The position numbers and the translations under genes are program-made. A stretch of DNA of 64,000 bases from Bradysia coprophila (lineage: Eukaryota; Arthropoda; Insecta; Diptera; Sciaridae): contig NC_050738.1 of NCBI RefSeq assembly GCF_014529535.1, forward strand, positions 558,001-622,000. Reading direction: 5' to 3'. Below are positions 1-12,277 of this stretch, piece by piece. Every line of letters begins with the position of its first letter. Position 1 is the first letter of the stretch. The notes beneath the pieces were generated by a model. That model searched no databases, was not told the DNA's origin, and saw nothing but the letters and a program-made list of their open reading frames with translations.

Positions 1-2580
1 TGAACTTAATTTAACTTAATTTCGATTATAATTAATAATTTAAAGAAACAAAAGTGAGAAAAAAATAAACAAAAAACGAGAAATCAATAAAAGAAACCGT
101 TCCAGATTCGCGACCATAAACCATTTTTATTGATAAGACCAAAATATTTAAACAGAAACAGAATTCATGTGAATGTTTCAAATACAACAATAAACCAAAC
201 TGCACAATTTAATTCAAATTCATCCATTCAAACGATAGAACTCATTTGAATTGTCTATCGATCACTGAATATCGACAAACAATTACAATGATCCGCCAAG
301 AACACAAAGTCCCAACAAGGACAGTTGAGGATAGATTATGCATGAGCCTAAAAAAAATATTTAGGAAATGTCTTTTTGTGACGGTTAGTGCAAAACTATC
401 CTCACGGATTCTCGTTGACAATGTTATTAATCCTGGGATTATCATTTTTAAATTGTAATCTACATGGTCACACTTATGAGCAACATATACTTTTCCGTCG
501 ATCATATCATACGCTTCCAAATGTTTTTTAGCAGGAACTGCTTTTGGGAAAACGTTTTCCCATTTTTTCCTAGATTTTCCTTCATTTTTCCACAAATATT
601 TTTTGGGAAAATCAAGAAAATTTTTGGGAAAATTCTAGAAAATTCACAAAAATGTTTTCCCAAAAATATTCACTGCTTCTTACTGAATATACTAACCTTA
701 CCACATTTTTTCGTACCAATTTCTATCGAATATATTCAATGGTAAAGTCATGAACAATTTGAATATTTCCCTTGAAAATGTAACGAGCGCCATTTCAGAA
801 ATTTTCATAATTAATCGCGCTCTAATAACTTTACCAATTTATAATGTCAGCCAATAGCTCTTAAATGAAGAACCGGATATTTTATGCAAATTGTCGGGAA
901 AGTGGTCAATACGATGTTCCACAACAATTTTCCAACTTTTCCTCAATATTTTCCGATACATGCGGAATGAATTGTTGGATAAAAATGCGAGACTGCATGG
1001 AACCAAAAGTCTTTGGAAATCAAATTTTGTCTCAAAATGAGTGTTTGTTGTCTATATTGTCGATTCCGAATCCGACGAAAATGACGATACTTGAGTCCTT
1101 ACCGCTTAATTTTGTCTTTCGTCGGGCAAATTGTAAGATGTCTTCCTGAACAAATGTTACGGATTCACCTGATGGGCAGATAGACGTGGAAACATTGTCA
1201 ATCAAAAAAATCTTTAAACCAATGTTTTCCTAAATTTTGTCACAAATGTTATTTTGTGAAAATCAAAGAAACTTTAGGAAAATTCAAGAATATTTTTTCC
1301 CAAAAATATTTCTTGAATTTGAAAGTTTTTGAAAACTAGGAAATCCAAAAAAGTCCTTAGAAAACTTTGAAAAAAAAAATCCAAGGATTCTGCAAAAACT
1401 GTTAAGAAAATCCTCTTAAAATCATAGAAAAATCATCACTGGATTTGAATTTTAAAAATTATTTTTTATCTACAAATATCCGCCCCTTAAAACTTTTGTC
1501 ATTCTAACACATAATTCCTCTAAATCTGCTGTAAGTGGACATGAATTTTCGTCCCATCGCCGAAATTCTGAATTGCAAATCATTCATGATACAAGAATTG
1601 GAACTTTAAATCGAACGGAATCGATCCAAATCACAAATACAATGAAAATAACGAATCAAAATCGCGGTGCCAATGTTGATTTAAAGCATTACGTCACTGG
1701 CATTCTAAATTATTTTAGTTTTTTCGAACGCATCACAAAAATTGAATGAACAAAATGTTATACCGAAAACAACAAAAAAGATTTTTTTTTTACAAAATGA
1801 TCAAAAGAAGAACATTCCTTTAAATAAACAAAAACAAAAAAGAGAAGAAACGAGCAAAGTTAAATGAAATTAAAAATTTAATTACGTAGCGTACTTTAGT
1901 GAAAAATATGTAAGTGAAATTTACCACACGAAAATGCACATGAAAAAGGAGAGAAAACCATTAAAACAATTAAATTAATTACACAAAGCGTACATAAATA
2001 AATTAATAATTAAAATTTAAAAAAATAAAATTAAAAAAATTAATTCTAAAGAAAAAAATTATTAATTAAATGATTAAAAAGAATTTATATATAAAACAAA
2101 ACAAAAACAAAAAAACATTTTAAAATGACACACAAAAAGCGTTTAAATTCCTATATAATTAAATTAGTTGTCTAGGTCAGTTTTTTGATAAACAAAGAAA
2201 AAATAGAACCATCAACAACAACAAACAAACAAAAATTATGGTAAAATTGCAACATAAGCAATATTATTAGAACAAAAAATAAAGAAAAGTGAAAAGAATA
2301 GCAAAAAAGGAAATCTGTTTGGAACAGTTTTTTCTTTTAACTTTTATTTTTATCATTTTTTCCTCGTGTTTTTATTTTATTTTTTGTTTGTTTCTATTGT
2401 ACAAAAACAGAAAAAGAGAAAAGAAAAAAAATTGTTTTCATTTTTTATATAATGCCGCCTATTATGTAAGGATATTTTAATGAGATATGTATATACAAAA
2501 AAATGAGAAATATATATACAATTATATAACCATTACATTTACCGCAAAATGTTTCATTCACCTGCCGCTTATGGAAAAGA
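1..2580. other. AT-rich gene-free stretch
   Basis: I can support no gene here. Open frames are short and low in complexity. Positions 530-690 and 1200-1370 contain several stretches of runs like GGGAAAA and TTTTCCC facing each other, resembling the small repeat next to BRAP (35766-35913), so they are probably decayed inverted-repeat elements. From about 1750 to 2560 the DNA is nearly all A and T with A-rich and T-rich runs, as in dipteran intergenic DNA or long 3' UTRs. Confidence 0.5.
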
Positions 2581-2589
2581 ATTTTAGCC

Positions 2590-2993
2590 TTTTTCGACTC
2601 AAGCTTCGACTTTGACAAATTCGCTTGACTTTTGACAAATTCGCTTGACTTTGAAAGATTCGCTTGACTTTGACAAATTCGATTGACTTTGAAAGATTCA
2701 CTTAACTTTAACGAATTCGCTTGACTTTGACGAATTCGCTTGACTTTGAAAGAACTTAACTTTGACAAATTCGCTTGACTTTGACAAATGCGCTTGACTT
2801 TGACGAATTCGCTTGACTTTGACGAATTCGCTTGACTTTGAAAGATTCACTTAACTTTGACAAATTCGCTTGACTTTGACGAATTCGCTTGACTTTGAAA
2901 GATTCACTTAACTTTGACAAATTCGCTTGACTTTGACAAATTCGCTTGACTTTGACAAATTCGCTTGACTTTGACAAATTCGCTTGACTTGCA
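2590..2993. repeat. 19-bp minisatellite, about 21 copies
   Basis: The unit GACAAATTCGCTTGACTTT recurs every 19 bp with small changes; variants have GACGAATTC or GAAAGATTC. Exact spacing of 19 is visible at 2941, 2960 and 2979. Since 19 is not a multiple of three, the open frames crossing it on the minus strand repeat every 19 residues. I take these frames as a by-product of the array, not as a gene. Confidence 0.9.
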
Positions 2994-3964
2994 AGTAAAA
3001 AATGCAAGTAGTAAAGAGACCAGTCTTCTAGTCATCTAACGGGATTTTCAGGAAATGTTTGTATATTGAATAAGAAAATCTACTTAAAACCTTGGAAATC
3101 TAGACATAACATCAACACCATTTAAGCGAACGAAAATTATGGTGTACAATCAACAGAATCAGAACTAACCATGGAAAATGTAAAGACCTTTTTCACAAAT
3201 GGGGTCTCGTGGACTCACCAACATGCGACTAATGATTCACAAACGATTAAACGTTCGAGTGTCCTCGACGTGCCTACGATGGAGATAGAAATGACTTCAT
3301 TAATATCTCTCAAGATCCATTGGATGGAAAGGTTAGATTGAGAAATTTGAATTTTATGTTGAAAATGATGTTTAACTTTGTGTAAAATCCATACGCTAAT
3401 AATAAGAATCTTCGATTCTGCATGTTGTAGACATTAGTATTCACGGTAGGACGGTCAAAGAACCTTACGACTTAAATATCATTTTTGGCTTACACATTCT
3501 TAAAATCGATTTTTAAGCGCGTAGTGATGCCATGATGATCATTCGTTCAATTGACTGAGAGTCAGGGTATGACCGATACAAATCACTCGAAACTGTTTGT
3601 CACCAAAAACCTTAATGAGATCGCTTGTCACATTTTGCCCATTCGGGCACGATAACCCGAGTAATTCTCAACGGATTTCCTTTTTTCTCAGTGAGTAATG
3701 AAATCGCTTCGGTTATGTCGGTTAAGTTCGGTAATTTAAAATGCAGGAGTTACAATCCAGGAATTATTTCGAAAAGCTTTTTTTGCCTGATCTCTTGGTA
3801 GGCTTGGTAGTTGGTTGAATACAATTGTGAAGAGCGAAGCGAGAGCAGTAATTCTCACGAGTTTTATTTCTATTCAAGAAAATCAGTCAGTCAAGGAACG
3901 TGACCCAACCAAAAGGTGGTACCATACATAGAAAGCAATGACATCCGTTGATCGTTGAAAAACG

Positions 3965-4126
3965 CAATGAAAGTCTAGAACAGGTATGGTCGATTGGCGA
4001 ATTCGTCTTAAACGCACTCACATTTTATGTCAGAATAATGTGAAAATGAGTGTGTTTAAGTACGAAAATCAAATTTTTATGTCCTCCGGGCGGACAATAG
4101 ACCATACCTGTTTTACACTTTCATTG
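3965..4126. mobile_element. MITE with exact 8-bp target duplication
   Basis: The ends are inverted copies (CAATGAAAGTCTAGAACAGG and, inverted, CAATGAAAGTGTAAAACAGG), followed by the shared inner stretch TATGGTC. The element is flanked on both sides by GAAAAACG (3957-3964 and 4127-4134), a perfect 8-bp target duplication. It carries no coding capacity. The 8-bp duplication suggests a hAT- or P-type transposase mobilised it. Confidence 0.85.
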
Positions 4127-4380
4127 GAAAAACGCCAATCGTGACATTACCCTTTGAAGCTACGACTCTCAACTATTATCAATCGACATCTTCCACACGT
4201 CGTCGTTCTCCACAATTTTCCAGAAAGAACAAATTTAATTAAAGATGTGTCAGACAGAATCTCGTATTACTTTATGCTGATATAGATCATCTTCAACACA
4301 CTGTACTTCCTTTCAGACGTACAACCTCACTTAAGTTTCGTTAAATGTTTCGTTCATTCATTCATTTGTATGAGATTTTT

Positions 4381-4437
4381 TTAACGTGGATGTCGTTTCT
4401 TAACGTGGATGTCGTTTCTTAACGTGGATGACATTTC
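4381..4437. repeat. Three tandem 19-bp copies
   Basis: The unit TTAACGTGGATGTCGTTTC is repeated three times, the last copy diverged (GATGACATTTC). It lies downstream of the SGNH hydrolase gene, about 230 bp past its stop codon. No function is apparent. Confidence 0.8.
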
Positions 4438-4666
4438 AGACGGCCTTGAAGATGATATATGCTCTTCCACGAAAAGTTGTCACATTTTTAGAGTTGAATA
4501 AAAAACGACAGATGTAAGTCTGTATAAAATACCCGTACGATTGAAGCTTGTACCAAGTCATGATTGTCGAACAAAGAGATCGCATCAGATGTATTTTAAA
4601 AAAAAGAGAAGAAGAGGCGTCAAATCTGTTCATGATTTTTATTATGTTCAAACGGAAGTAGACTTT

Positions 4667-5446
4667 TTACGGTGCATTCCACATTTGATTGAATAATGGG
4701 TGCATCGTTTCATCCCATCGTAGGTAGCCAGCCGCCGACAAGTGAAGTAAGTCCGCGGAACTGAAAAGCTGCGTGAAAAATTGTCCATTTAGATAGAACG
4801 AATCTCTCATATTCAAGAATCGAATTGTGTTGAGGTTTTCTCGTGCAGAGACGATCGTATTCACTTGTTCGACCGTAGCAGTTGTAGCACTGTTGGTTCT
4901 TGGCAGAATTCCTAAAACCAAAATTCTACTGTTCGGAAGTCGAATGCGAAGTTCGTCTATAATTGCAGAGATGCCACGTGCCACGTCAGCTTCCGAAAAC
5001 GATCCAATGTTGTTTGTACCTAATAGAATGGTTGAAGTGAACTCGAATTATCTTTCTTGGTTAGTCGACATACCGATCATGATAACAACAACGCGTGGAG
5101 ATATATTATCTACTTCCCCATTGATTATACGCCACAGAACATTCTGGGTACCATCTCCACCGATTCCATAGTTTGCCGCACCCAAACGGCCAAAAGATTG
5201 TTCCCAAAGCGCTGTATTCCAGCCCCAACCTTCTACAATAGAGTCACCATAGAATATGACGTTGAGGTTGGAACCGTTTACTCTTGAGTTGGCAACGTTC
5301 TCTTGGAATCGCTCCATCCAACTCCAGGGCATCCAATCTTGTTGTACATTCGGCGCAGGAATCCATGGAGAGCCCGTCCACGGTTGGCCATGTACATGGA
5401 CAACGGTGAGTGCAAAGAAAACACACAAAAATACCAGAGTCTTCAT
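4667..5446 (-). CDS. Secreted SGNH/GDSL hydrolase (PAF-acetylhydrolase-like)
   Basis: Two exons, 5446-5074 and 5019-4667, joined across a 54-bp intron, give about 241 residues. The first ATG is at 5446 (MKTLVFLCVFFA...), a typical signal peptide ending near HVHGQ, so the enzyme is probably secreted. All four SGNH blocks are present: GDSIVEG with the nucleophile serine, a glycine in NYGIGGDG, the block III asparagine in GTNN (created exactly across the splice), and DLLHLSAAGY supplying the catalytic Asp and His. The length fits single-domain esterases of the PAF-acetylhydrolase Ib alpha/arylesterase type. Known relatives hydrolyse esters; the substrate here cannot be read from sequence. The gene stands alone. 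Confidence 0.88.
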
Positions 5447-5459
5447 TGTCAACGAATGA

Positions 5460-6990
5460 ACTGAGCTGGAGAAAATTTTTATTTGTCATGTTCTGTATAA
5501 CATGATAAGAAGTAAGAAGACAAGATTGGAAACTGGTTTGATAAACTCTCAATTTATCAGATGTACTGTCTCGTACACACTTCAAGCTAATTTTATTGAT
5601 TGGTTTTTTTTGGGAAGACGCGTACATCTTTTTAGAGCCTTTAAGTCTTTCAGTTTGCTAAAAATTCGATGCAGTGGTACACTACTTGAAACAGTGAAAA
5701 GGTAGAAAGGGATCCACTGCTGCCTTCAGCTGAAAACGTGGAACCTTTTTCAGTTGGTCATAGATTACTCAAATGATAACTTTGAAATGGTAAAACCTAG
5801 TGTTTTCATACGAATCCCTCCGATTGACCACAGAAATTAGTAAGAGTTTTTTTCGATCATCTTGAATCATTCTCCACCCAACAGTTGACCGCATGTAAAA
5901 GCTCTTGAAATATTTATAGACATCTGACAATAAAATACCACAAGCGAATAGCAGAGCTGGAATGTCCCAATCAAATATGGAGACAGTAAGGGGTGGATTT
6001 CGTTATAACAGACATTTTTTAGGAATACTGACTGCATAAGACCTATGTAAGCTAGTAACGGCTGATTCTCGAGGTCCAGAATAAAGAATTCTTTAGAATT
6101 TTCCCTAACATCAGTCGGTGACACAGCAACACACAGTCTCACCTTTTTCAGTTAAATAAATTTCAACATAGCTGGTAACATGTAAGATCTTGTTGAAAAC
6201 TGTCATCCATTTCCACTTATAAGATTTCGAAGTGACTGATCGCACGAGCGCGAATTTTTTCCTTTTGTAAAAGGCATCAACAGTTAAAATTTTTGGACTG
6301 ATTACGATTACGATTACTGATTCATTTATCTGGTTTCGCGTGCGAATATTCATAAATAGACTAATCGTACGAGCGTTCGATTAGCATCGGCAATAAAATT
6401 TTGTAATTTTGCTACAAATCAAGTAACCTAATTTTATCGTCTGTTTTAGGGACTGTAATGGTGAACTTACGCATATAGCTCGACATTACATAGAAGCTTT
6501 CTCCATCCGAATATGATCCATTACAAGAAGAACATTTTCAAGTCACTTGACGTGAATTTCCTTTGTGATATTCAACTTTTGCATGAGCAGTGGACAGTGA
6601 CTACTTCGGTAACTGTTGTAGTTTTATGCTTGAGCGGATTTGCACAAGTGATTCGACCACTAAATTAGGGAGAGATTGTTACTTTGATCTCTATACTGAA
6701 CAAATGAACAATCGTTCAGCATCGGTAGTACAGTTTCACTAAACTGCGTTAACAGCAGATATCACTGAGTCTAAGACGTCTGACGAGAAATCAGATTCCC
6801 TCCGAGGGGAAAACCGCGCGAGCAAATTCTGGGATAGGTTCTATTTGCTATTGGTGACCAATAGAAGGAAATAGCACACCAATAATAGATGCACCAATAG
6901 ACGTCAATGAAGTAGGTGGTACCGATTTTGTTCGCATAGTTATCCCCTCGATTCCCTCGGGGAGCAATCCTATAGGTTCGAAACCTTTAA
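5460..6990. other. Gene-free stretch
   Basis: I see no supported gene. Short minus-strand frames at 5867-6353 have no recognisable motif and no splice partners. Positions 6796-6868 resemble 25250-25320 (shared GCGAGCAAAT and GCTATTGGTGAC-like words), so a small dispersed repeat is present in both places. Confidence 0.4.
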
Positions 6991-7590
6991 GATGTGTTTT
7001 TTTATGCTTTTGGTAATTTATTTTTACATGCTACATGCGTCGAAAACCGTACTTTTCATGTTTGAAGCACGTCTTTCGACGCCCTTAGCATGTAAAATCC
7101 ATTACATAACTCGGGATAAAAGTGAAAAGTCTCGTTTTCGTGTGTTTATTGACCTCGGCTTCGCCTCGGACAAACAAAATTCACATGAAAACTCTACTTT
7201 TCATCTTTTTATCCCTAGTCATGTAAAATACTATTACATGCTACATGAGTCGAAAACCGTACTTTTCATGTTTCAAGCACGTAATATATATTACACACTT
7301 GTCACGAAGAAGTCGAGGCTTGCCGAGACTGATAATGACAAGTGTGTACTCTATTTTATCACATAAGCGAAAACGAGACAACAACATAGACCTGAAGTGT
7401 AATGTTTGAATTAAACTTCTAGTGAAGTAATTTTGACATCCGAACACCGCGCGTATGTGATAAAATCCATTACGTAACTCGGTATAAAAATGAAAAGTCT
7501 CGTTTTCGTGTGTTTATTGACAAAATTCCCGCAAAAACTCTACTTTTCATGTTTTTATCCCTAGTTATGTAAATTGCTATTACATGCCAA
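6990..7590. repeat. Dispersed fold-back repeat, two tandem-like copies
   Basis: Two related blocks (about 7090-7225 and 7455-7585) each read CTCGG(G/T)ATAAAA, then GAAAAGTCTCGTTTTCGTG, and later the inverse (CTCTACTTTTCATC, TTTTATCCCTAG), so each can fold into a hairpin. The word GTCGAAAACCGTACTTTTCATG-like occurs at 7037 and 7249. A third diverged copy lies at 56966-57160. This is a non-coding dispersed element; the family is unknown to me. Confidence 0.7.
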
Positions 7591-7964
7591 CTAGCCAGAA
7601 TGACGCAAAAAGTCTATCGTCTGGTACCTCGTATTCTGCTTGCATACTAAAAATGTCATAACCCTTTACCGACAGATGCCATTACAGTTGGGAAAGAAGC
7701 CATCTTCTGAGTATTTTAAAAATATTTTCAAAAATGTGTCCAATGATAGAAAATAAACAAGTAAGTCCGTAGTAGAAGTTCTGAGATGCATCGACAACAT
7801 AGAAGAATTCCCGCTTGATCTTTAAACTACAAAAGCTGGGTATTGTCACTGTCAGCACGTTTGATGCCAAATCATATGGTCGGTTTGTAAACATAAACAA
7901 TCGTTTGCACAATCAGTTACGTTATTTCATCATGCTGACTTAGTATGGGAATACTCACTCAAGA

Positions 7965-10304
7965 ATGGTCCATAACATCTTTAATCAATTCATTCTTCAT
8001 CATCGTCGATGTTTTCATGTAATCAAAAAAATTGATTTGCGTGTGTTCACATCGTGGCCGGTAAACAATGATAGCTTGGAAAGTATTGACTCCGGAGACG
8101 GGCGAGATTATTTTAAAATGGGCAAGTTGGCAGACTATCCGATTCCCGATAAGGTTGTTAGTGTTGCGTTGAATAGGGAACCATCGCAAAAATTCCTAGA
8201 TCGAATAAGGTACAAAATCATTGAGAAAAGAAATTCTAAAAATAATTTTGATTGAACTTCTAGTCGATGGGCTGAAGACACATCACTGACAAGAACCGGT
8301 AAAAACACCTACAACGAAGCATTTAGGACAATGATTTACTTTGAAGAGTTCCACGAACAACAGGTGGTGGAGAAATTCAATTTGAAAGGAGTAAAAGTCC
8401 AACCAGTCAATTGGAACGAATTTTTGTTTGAGGTGTTGGCCTTATTGACCGGTTTTCTATTCGAAATATAAATCTTGAAAATATTCGTTTCAGTCGACAA
8501 TGGAGAGTCTAGGTATTGCGATTGACAATGGTCTGCTTGGTCGTTTTGTTTTGCATTCAACGGGTGATGCACAGGAAATCAGTGGATCAATATCGGGAAG
8601 AGACAATGACCAAATTTACGTTTCGTTATACGACGGAGTGGAACGGTTCAACGAAGATACTTTCTACGACATCAAATTCGAAATCAATAGAATTCCATTT
8701 CAAGTGCAACACAAGGCCCTGGACTTTATTCGAAGCCACAAACTTTTCGAAATTCTGATTGAAAATCCAAAATATTCGACGCAGGAAAAAAATCCACCAG
8801 AAAATGAGCTTCGTGAATCGGCAATGCTATGTGGAAATGAACTCAATAACAGTTTAAATGAAGAGCAAATGCAGGCAGTGGAGAAAATTTCATCGGGCAA
8901 TTATCATCCACTTCCATACATTTTATACGGGCCGGCTGGCACGGGGAAAACCAAGACGATAGTTGCGGCAATTTTAAACATCCTCAAAGGCAGCACGAAG
9001 CATATTTTGGTTTGTGCTCAATCGAACGCTGCTTGTGATGAAATCGCTGAACGTTTATGTCAGTACCTGAGTCCAAATGAATTATTTCGGATGTATGCAA
9101 TGACTCAACGACCTACGAACGCTTCTAGTGCAGTGCTTGCTATTAGTAACTTCTATCGTGGAAACATCGACTTTCCACCATTAGACCGTTTGTACCGGTA
9201 TCGAGTGGTCATTTGTACATTGTCGACGGCGGGATGCTTAACCAGAGCACACTGCAATCCACATCATTTCTCGTATGTAATAATTGACGAATGCGCCAGT
9301 ACACCGGAGACAATGGCTCTTGTGCCAATTGCTGGATTGTGCACATCGGTAAGTGAAGTGCATGCAAATATTGTCCTAGCTGGGGATCCAAAGCAACTGG
9401 ATGCTGTTACGAAATCTGAGTGGGCAACGAAATTGGGATTCAGTGTGTCTTGGTTGGAGCAATTGTTTAAGTATCCGCTGTACGGACGTGATACTGAGAC
9501 GGGACAGTTTAATTCCGATTACATTACGCATCTGGTTAAAAATTATCGTTCACATCCAGCCATTCTGCACGTTCCCAATCATTTGTTTTACGACGGACTT
9601 TTGGAAGCCAAAGCATCACCAGATGTCATTGACCTGAGCGATACGTTTCCGCATCTTAATCCGAAATTTCCAGTAATTTTCCAGTCAGTGCAGGGATTTT
9701 GTCAAAAGACTGACAACGACACAAGGTGAAATTCACTTTAAGACTAAAATCATTTTCAATCAAAAATTCTACGCAACTTTCCAGTTCGTATAACACCGAT
9801 GAGGTGGACGTTGTGCTAAAATTCATTGGCATAATTCAGACGACAAATTCCGATAAAATCAAACTTTCGGATATTGGAGTAGTGTCACCCTATCGATTGC
9901 AATGCAAGATGATCAGACAGGCATGCAGAGAGAACAATTTCAATGACATCACAGTTGGAACATCGGAAACATTTCAGGGACAAGAACGAAAAGTGATTAT
10001 TGTGTCAACCGTTCAGTCGAATCAACGTTATGTGGGAAAATTTGTCAGTGATCCACAGGTGAGCAACTTTCATTTCACTGTTCCGTTCTTCTCAAACCAT
10101 TTTTTATGGACCTCATTTCAGAGAATGAATGTTATGTTAACGCGTGCGATTAATCTTCTGGTCGTAATTGGTGATCCGCACACATTAGGAAAGGATGAGA
10201 AGTGGGCAACATTCATCGAATTTTGCTATAAAAATGGAGGCTTCATACAAAGCAATCACATTTTTCATCCTAAAGTCGGGAAAGTGGCGATTGTACCAAC
10301 CTAA
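7965..10304 (+). CDS. Mov10/Armitage-family SF1 RNA helicase
   Basis: Five exons: 7965-8209, 8264-8432, 8494-9725, 9785-10058 and 10122-10304, all in phase, giving about 700 residues. Upf1-like SF1 helicase motifs occur in order: GPAGTGKTK (Walker A), CAQSNAACDEIAERL (Ia), IIDECASTPE (II), LAGDPKQLDAV (III), KNYRSHPAIL (IV), SETFQGQERKVIIVST (V) and MLTRAINLLVVIGD (VI). The N-terminal half contains DYPIPDK-type sequence typical of the Mov10/Armitage group, whose members act in RNA silencing and piRNA loading. The protein is shorter than the roughly 1000-residue relatives because the N-terminal region is brief; an upstream exon may have been missed. Motif II looks two residues shorter than DExxQ(A/C)xEPE of relatives. 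The ATG at 7965 has a good context (AAGAATGG). Confidence 0.85.
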
Positions 10305-11923
10305 CGATGAGGGTAACGATGGTGCGTTTTTTTGGAGTTGTGCTGTGATCAAGTCATTTAGGTTAACAAAAAATAAAAAATTTTATCAATGAAAAAGCGT
10401 TGAAATATCCAGATTTTTAAAGTCAAAAGCGCTCTGAAAGGTCTGTGATTTGAATGGTAGTTGTACTGTTATCCAACTCTCAAAACCACTGAATTTTTGA
10501 TCAATCTTCGAGCGAATGTCGTTGAATCTGTATAGGAGATTGTACTGCGGATTTTAGAAAATGATATCCATCCATCGAATTCAAAAATGCATCTAGAATG
10601 CAGAACCATCGATCGAGCTACTACATTCTCGTAAATTTGCAGTTCATCATTATAGTGATGATTTATGAATGATTAATACGACATCGAGACCTTTGAGTGT
10701 ACCAAAGTAGCTTTTTGAGAGTTATGGCACTTCGAAGGTCGCATCAATTCTTTCCAGATATTAGTCCTAGCCATTGGCTAGTAGCCAACACTATAGTCCT
10801 AAGACTCCTGTAGTCTTATGAATACTCACGACATAAAATGATCAATAGGTAAATTGACCTCGAATAGAAATTTACACTGCCGCTTTATACTGAGGATTTC
10901 TTCTGAAAAATAGTCTACCAAAATCGGACGCATTTTCCAGGGCGACGATTCTCGAATTATCGTAACTTGACAGTCGCATGTATGAAATCCCATAAGAACT
11001 GTCAAGTTACGAACGGCATGAGTATCTGCCCCCAGTGCACTTTTTTGTATGTGCCTAGAATGGTATTGGACCCTTGAAGCCAAGATCTTTTTTTTTTAAT
11101 ACTCGACGTATGTGTGGCTTGAACGAGAACACGCACTTTTCTTATGGAAATTTCTCCATAAGTCTGGGTCATCAGAAAGTTAATTAATTGCATTTACCTT
11201 CGGGGTAAAGGTATTATTGGCTTGTATTCTACACTTATGTATGGGCTGGGCAGTTGCAAAATACATTTTGTTACTACTTCGATGGACTTCTAACAGTTCC
11301 TATGCATCCGAAATACAAAAAAACCTTAAAAATATTATCCCATTTTACTACTGATCTCACCTTTCCACCTTTCCTACACGCATGTGCTTGTGGACGGAAT
11401 GGTTTAGGTAGAGGACGTGAGTCTTAAATCTACACTTCAAGGATCAATTCATGTTTGGTGTGGGAAAGTTGAGAGATTAGCAGTGATCAGGAAAAACAGC
11501 CTTTTAATGATTTTGTTGCATTTCCGGCCATAGCCGGAGCCATAGCATTGCTACTATTAGAATTTTTCGGTATTTTTATCGTTGCGCTTTAGCAACGGAC
11601 TATTGCAGCACACATGAGGAAAGTCTTTTAATGTGAGAAATTTCGAGTGTTATGATGTGAATTTGGAATGTAGAGTGATCGTGAAGGTGTAATTTGAAAT
11701 GAAAGATTGGTGCCAGGGTAGGAGACGAACCCACAATCTTCACCTTTCCGCTACGCTAGTAGCAGAGCTGTGCCCGAACCGAAACCATCGAATTTTTTGT
11801 CAACTCGATTCATAACGGACGAATAACTGTGGAGACTATAATTTAGATGGGTCTAGCGAAGCGAGTATGAAGGGATGTATGATATATAGAGAACTTTGTT
11901 TGGTTGAAAGTCTTGAACGAAAA
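10305..11923. other. Intergenic stretch
   Basis: No gene is supported between the helicase and the MEIOB gene. A short hairpin is visible at about 10960-11010 (TAACTTGACAGT and its inverse ACTGTCAAGTTA). Positions 11710-11790 on the minus strand hold A-box-like and B-box-like words (TAGCGTAGCGG, GGTTCGTCTCC) and the end CCTGGCACCA, hinting at a decayed tRNA-derived SINE, but no cloverleaf forms. Confidence 0.4.
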
Positions 11924-12127
11924 CACGGCAGAGTAAAAGTAACCCAGGCAGGAGCGCTTGTTTGACTAGGGACCTGAATAATCTAGTAGGCCTATGTTTT
12001 TTGCGAATTAAATTTTTCAACTTATGTCAGTGTTCATTTGAGTTCATTTTCATACAAAGGATTAGGTCCCTCATTTGACGTTTCCATAATGAACCGCTCC
12101 TGCCAGGTTTACTTTTACTCTGCCGTG
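11924..12127. mobile_element. 204-bp MITE with 7-bp target duplication
   Basis: The ends are inverted repeats of about 30 bp beginning CACGGCAGAGTAAAAGTAA and ending with the inverse CTCTGCCGTG. It is flanked by ACGAAAA at 11917-11923 and 12128-12134. A partial relative, the right half only, lies at about 44005-44107 (GAACCGCTCCTGCC, CTCTGCCGTG). There is no coding capacity. Confidence 0.85.
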
Positions 12128-12277
12128 ACGAAAATATGTCTCGAACTCGGTTAATCTACGTTTTACATAACAAAATGTATTCAAAATCGTGATTCTACTT
12201 CAAATGTAAAAAATACAAAAAAAAATACCTTGCTCAGTCTCCTCTGGTCAGCAAAACTGTCGCACCACTTCAATTAT

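Noticed and set aside
2445-3007. Two minus-strand open frames with repeated SQANLSK-like peptides
   Set aside because: They are translations of the 19-bp minisatellite; its length variants keep frames open by chance and there is no start, splice or family support.
11710-11790. Possible tRNA gene or tRNA-derived SINE on the minus strand
   Set aside because: A-box-like and B-box-like words and a CCA-like end exist, but their spacing is too short and no acceptor stem pairs, so at most it is a decayed SINE head.
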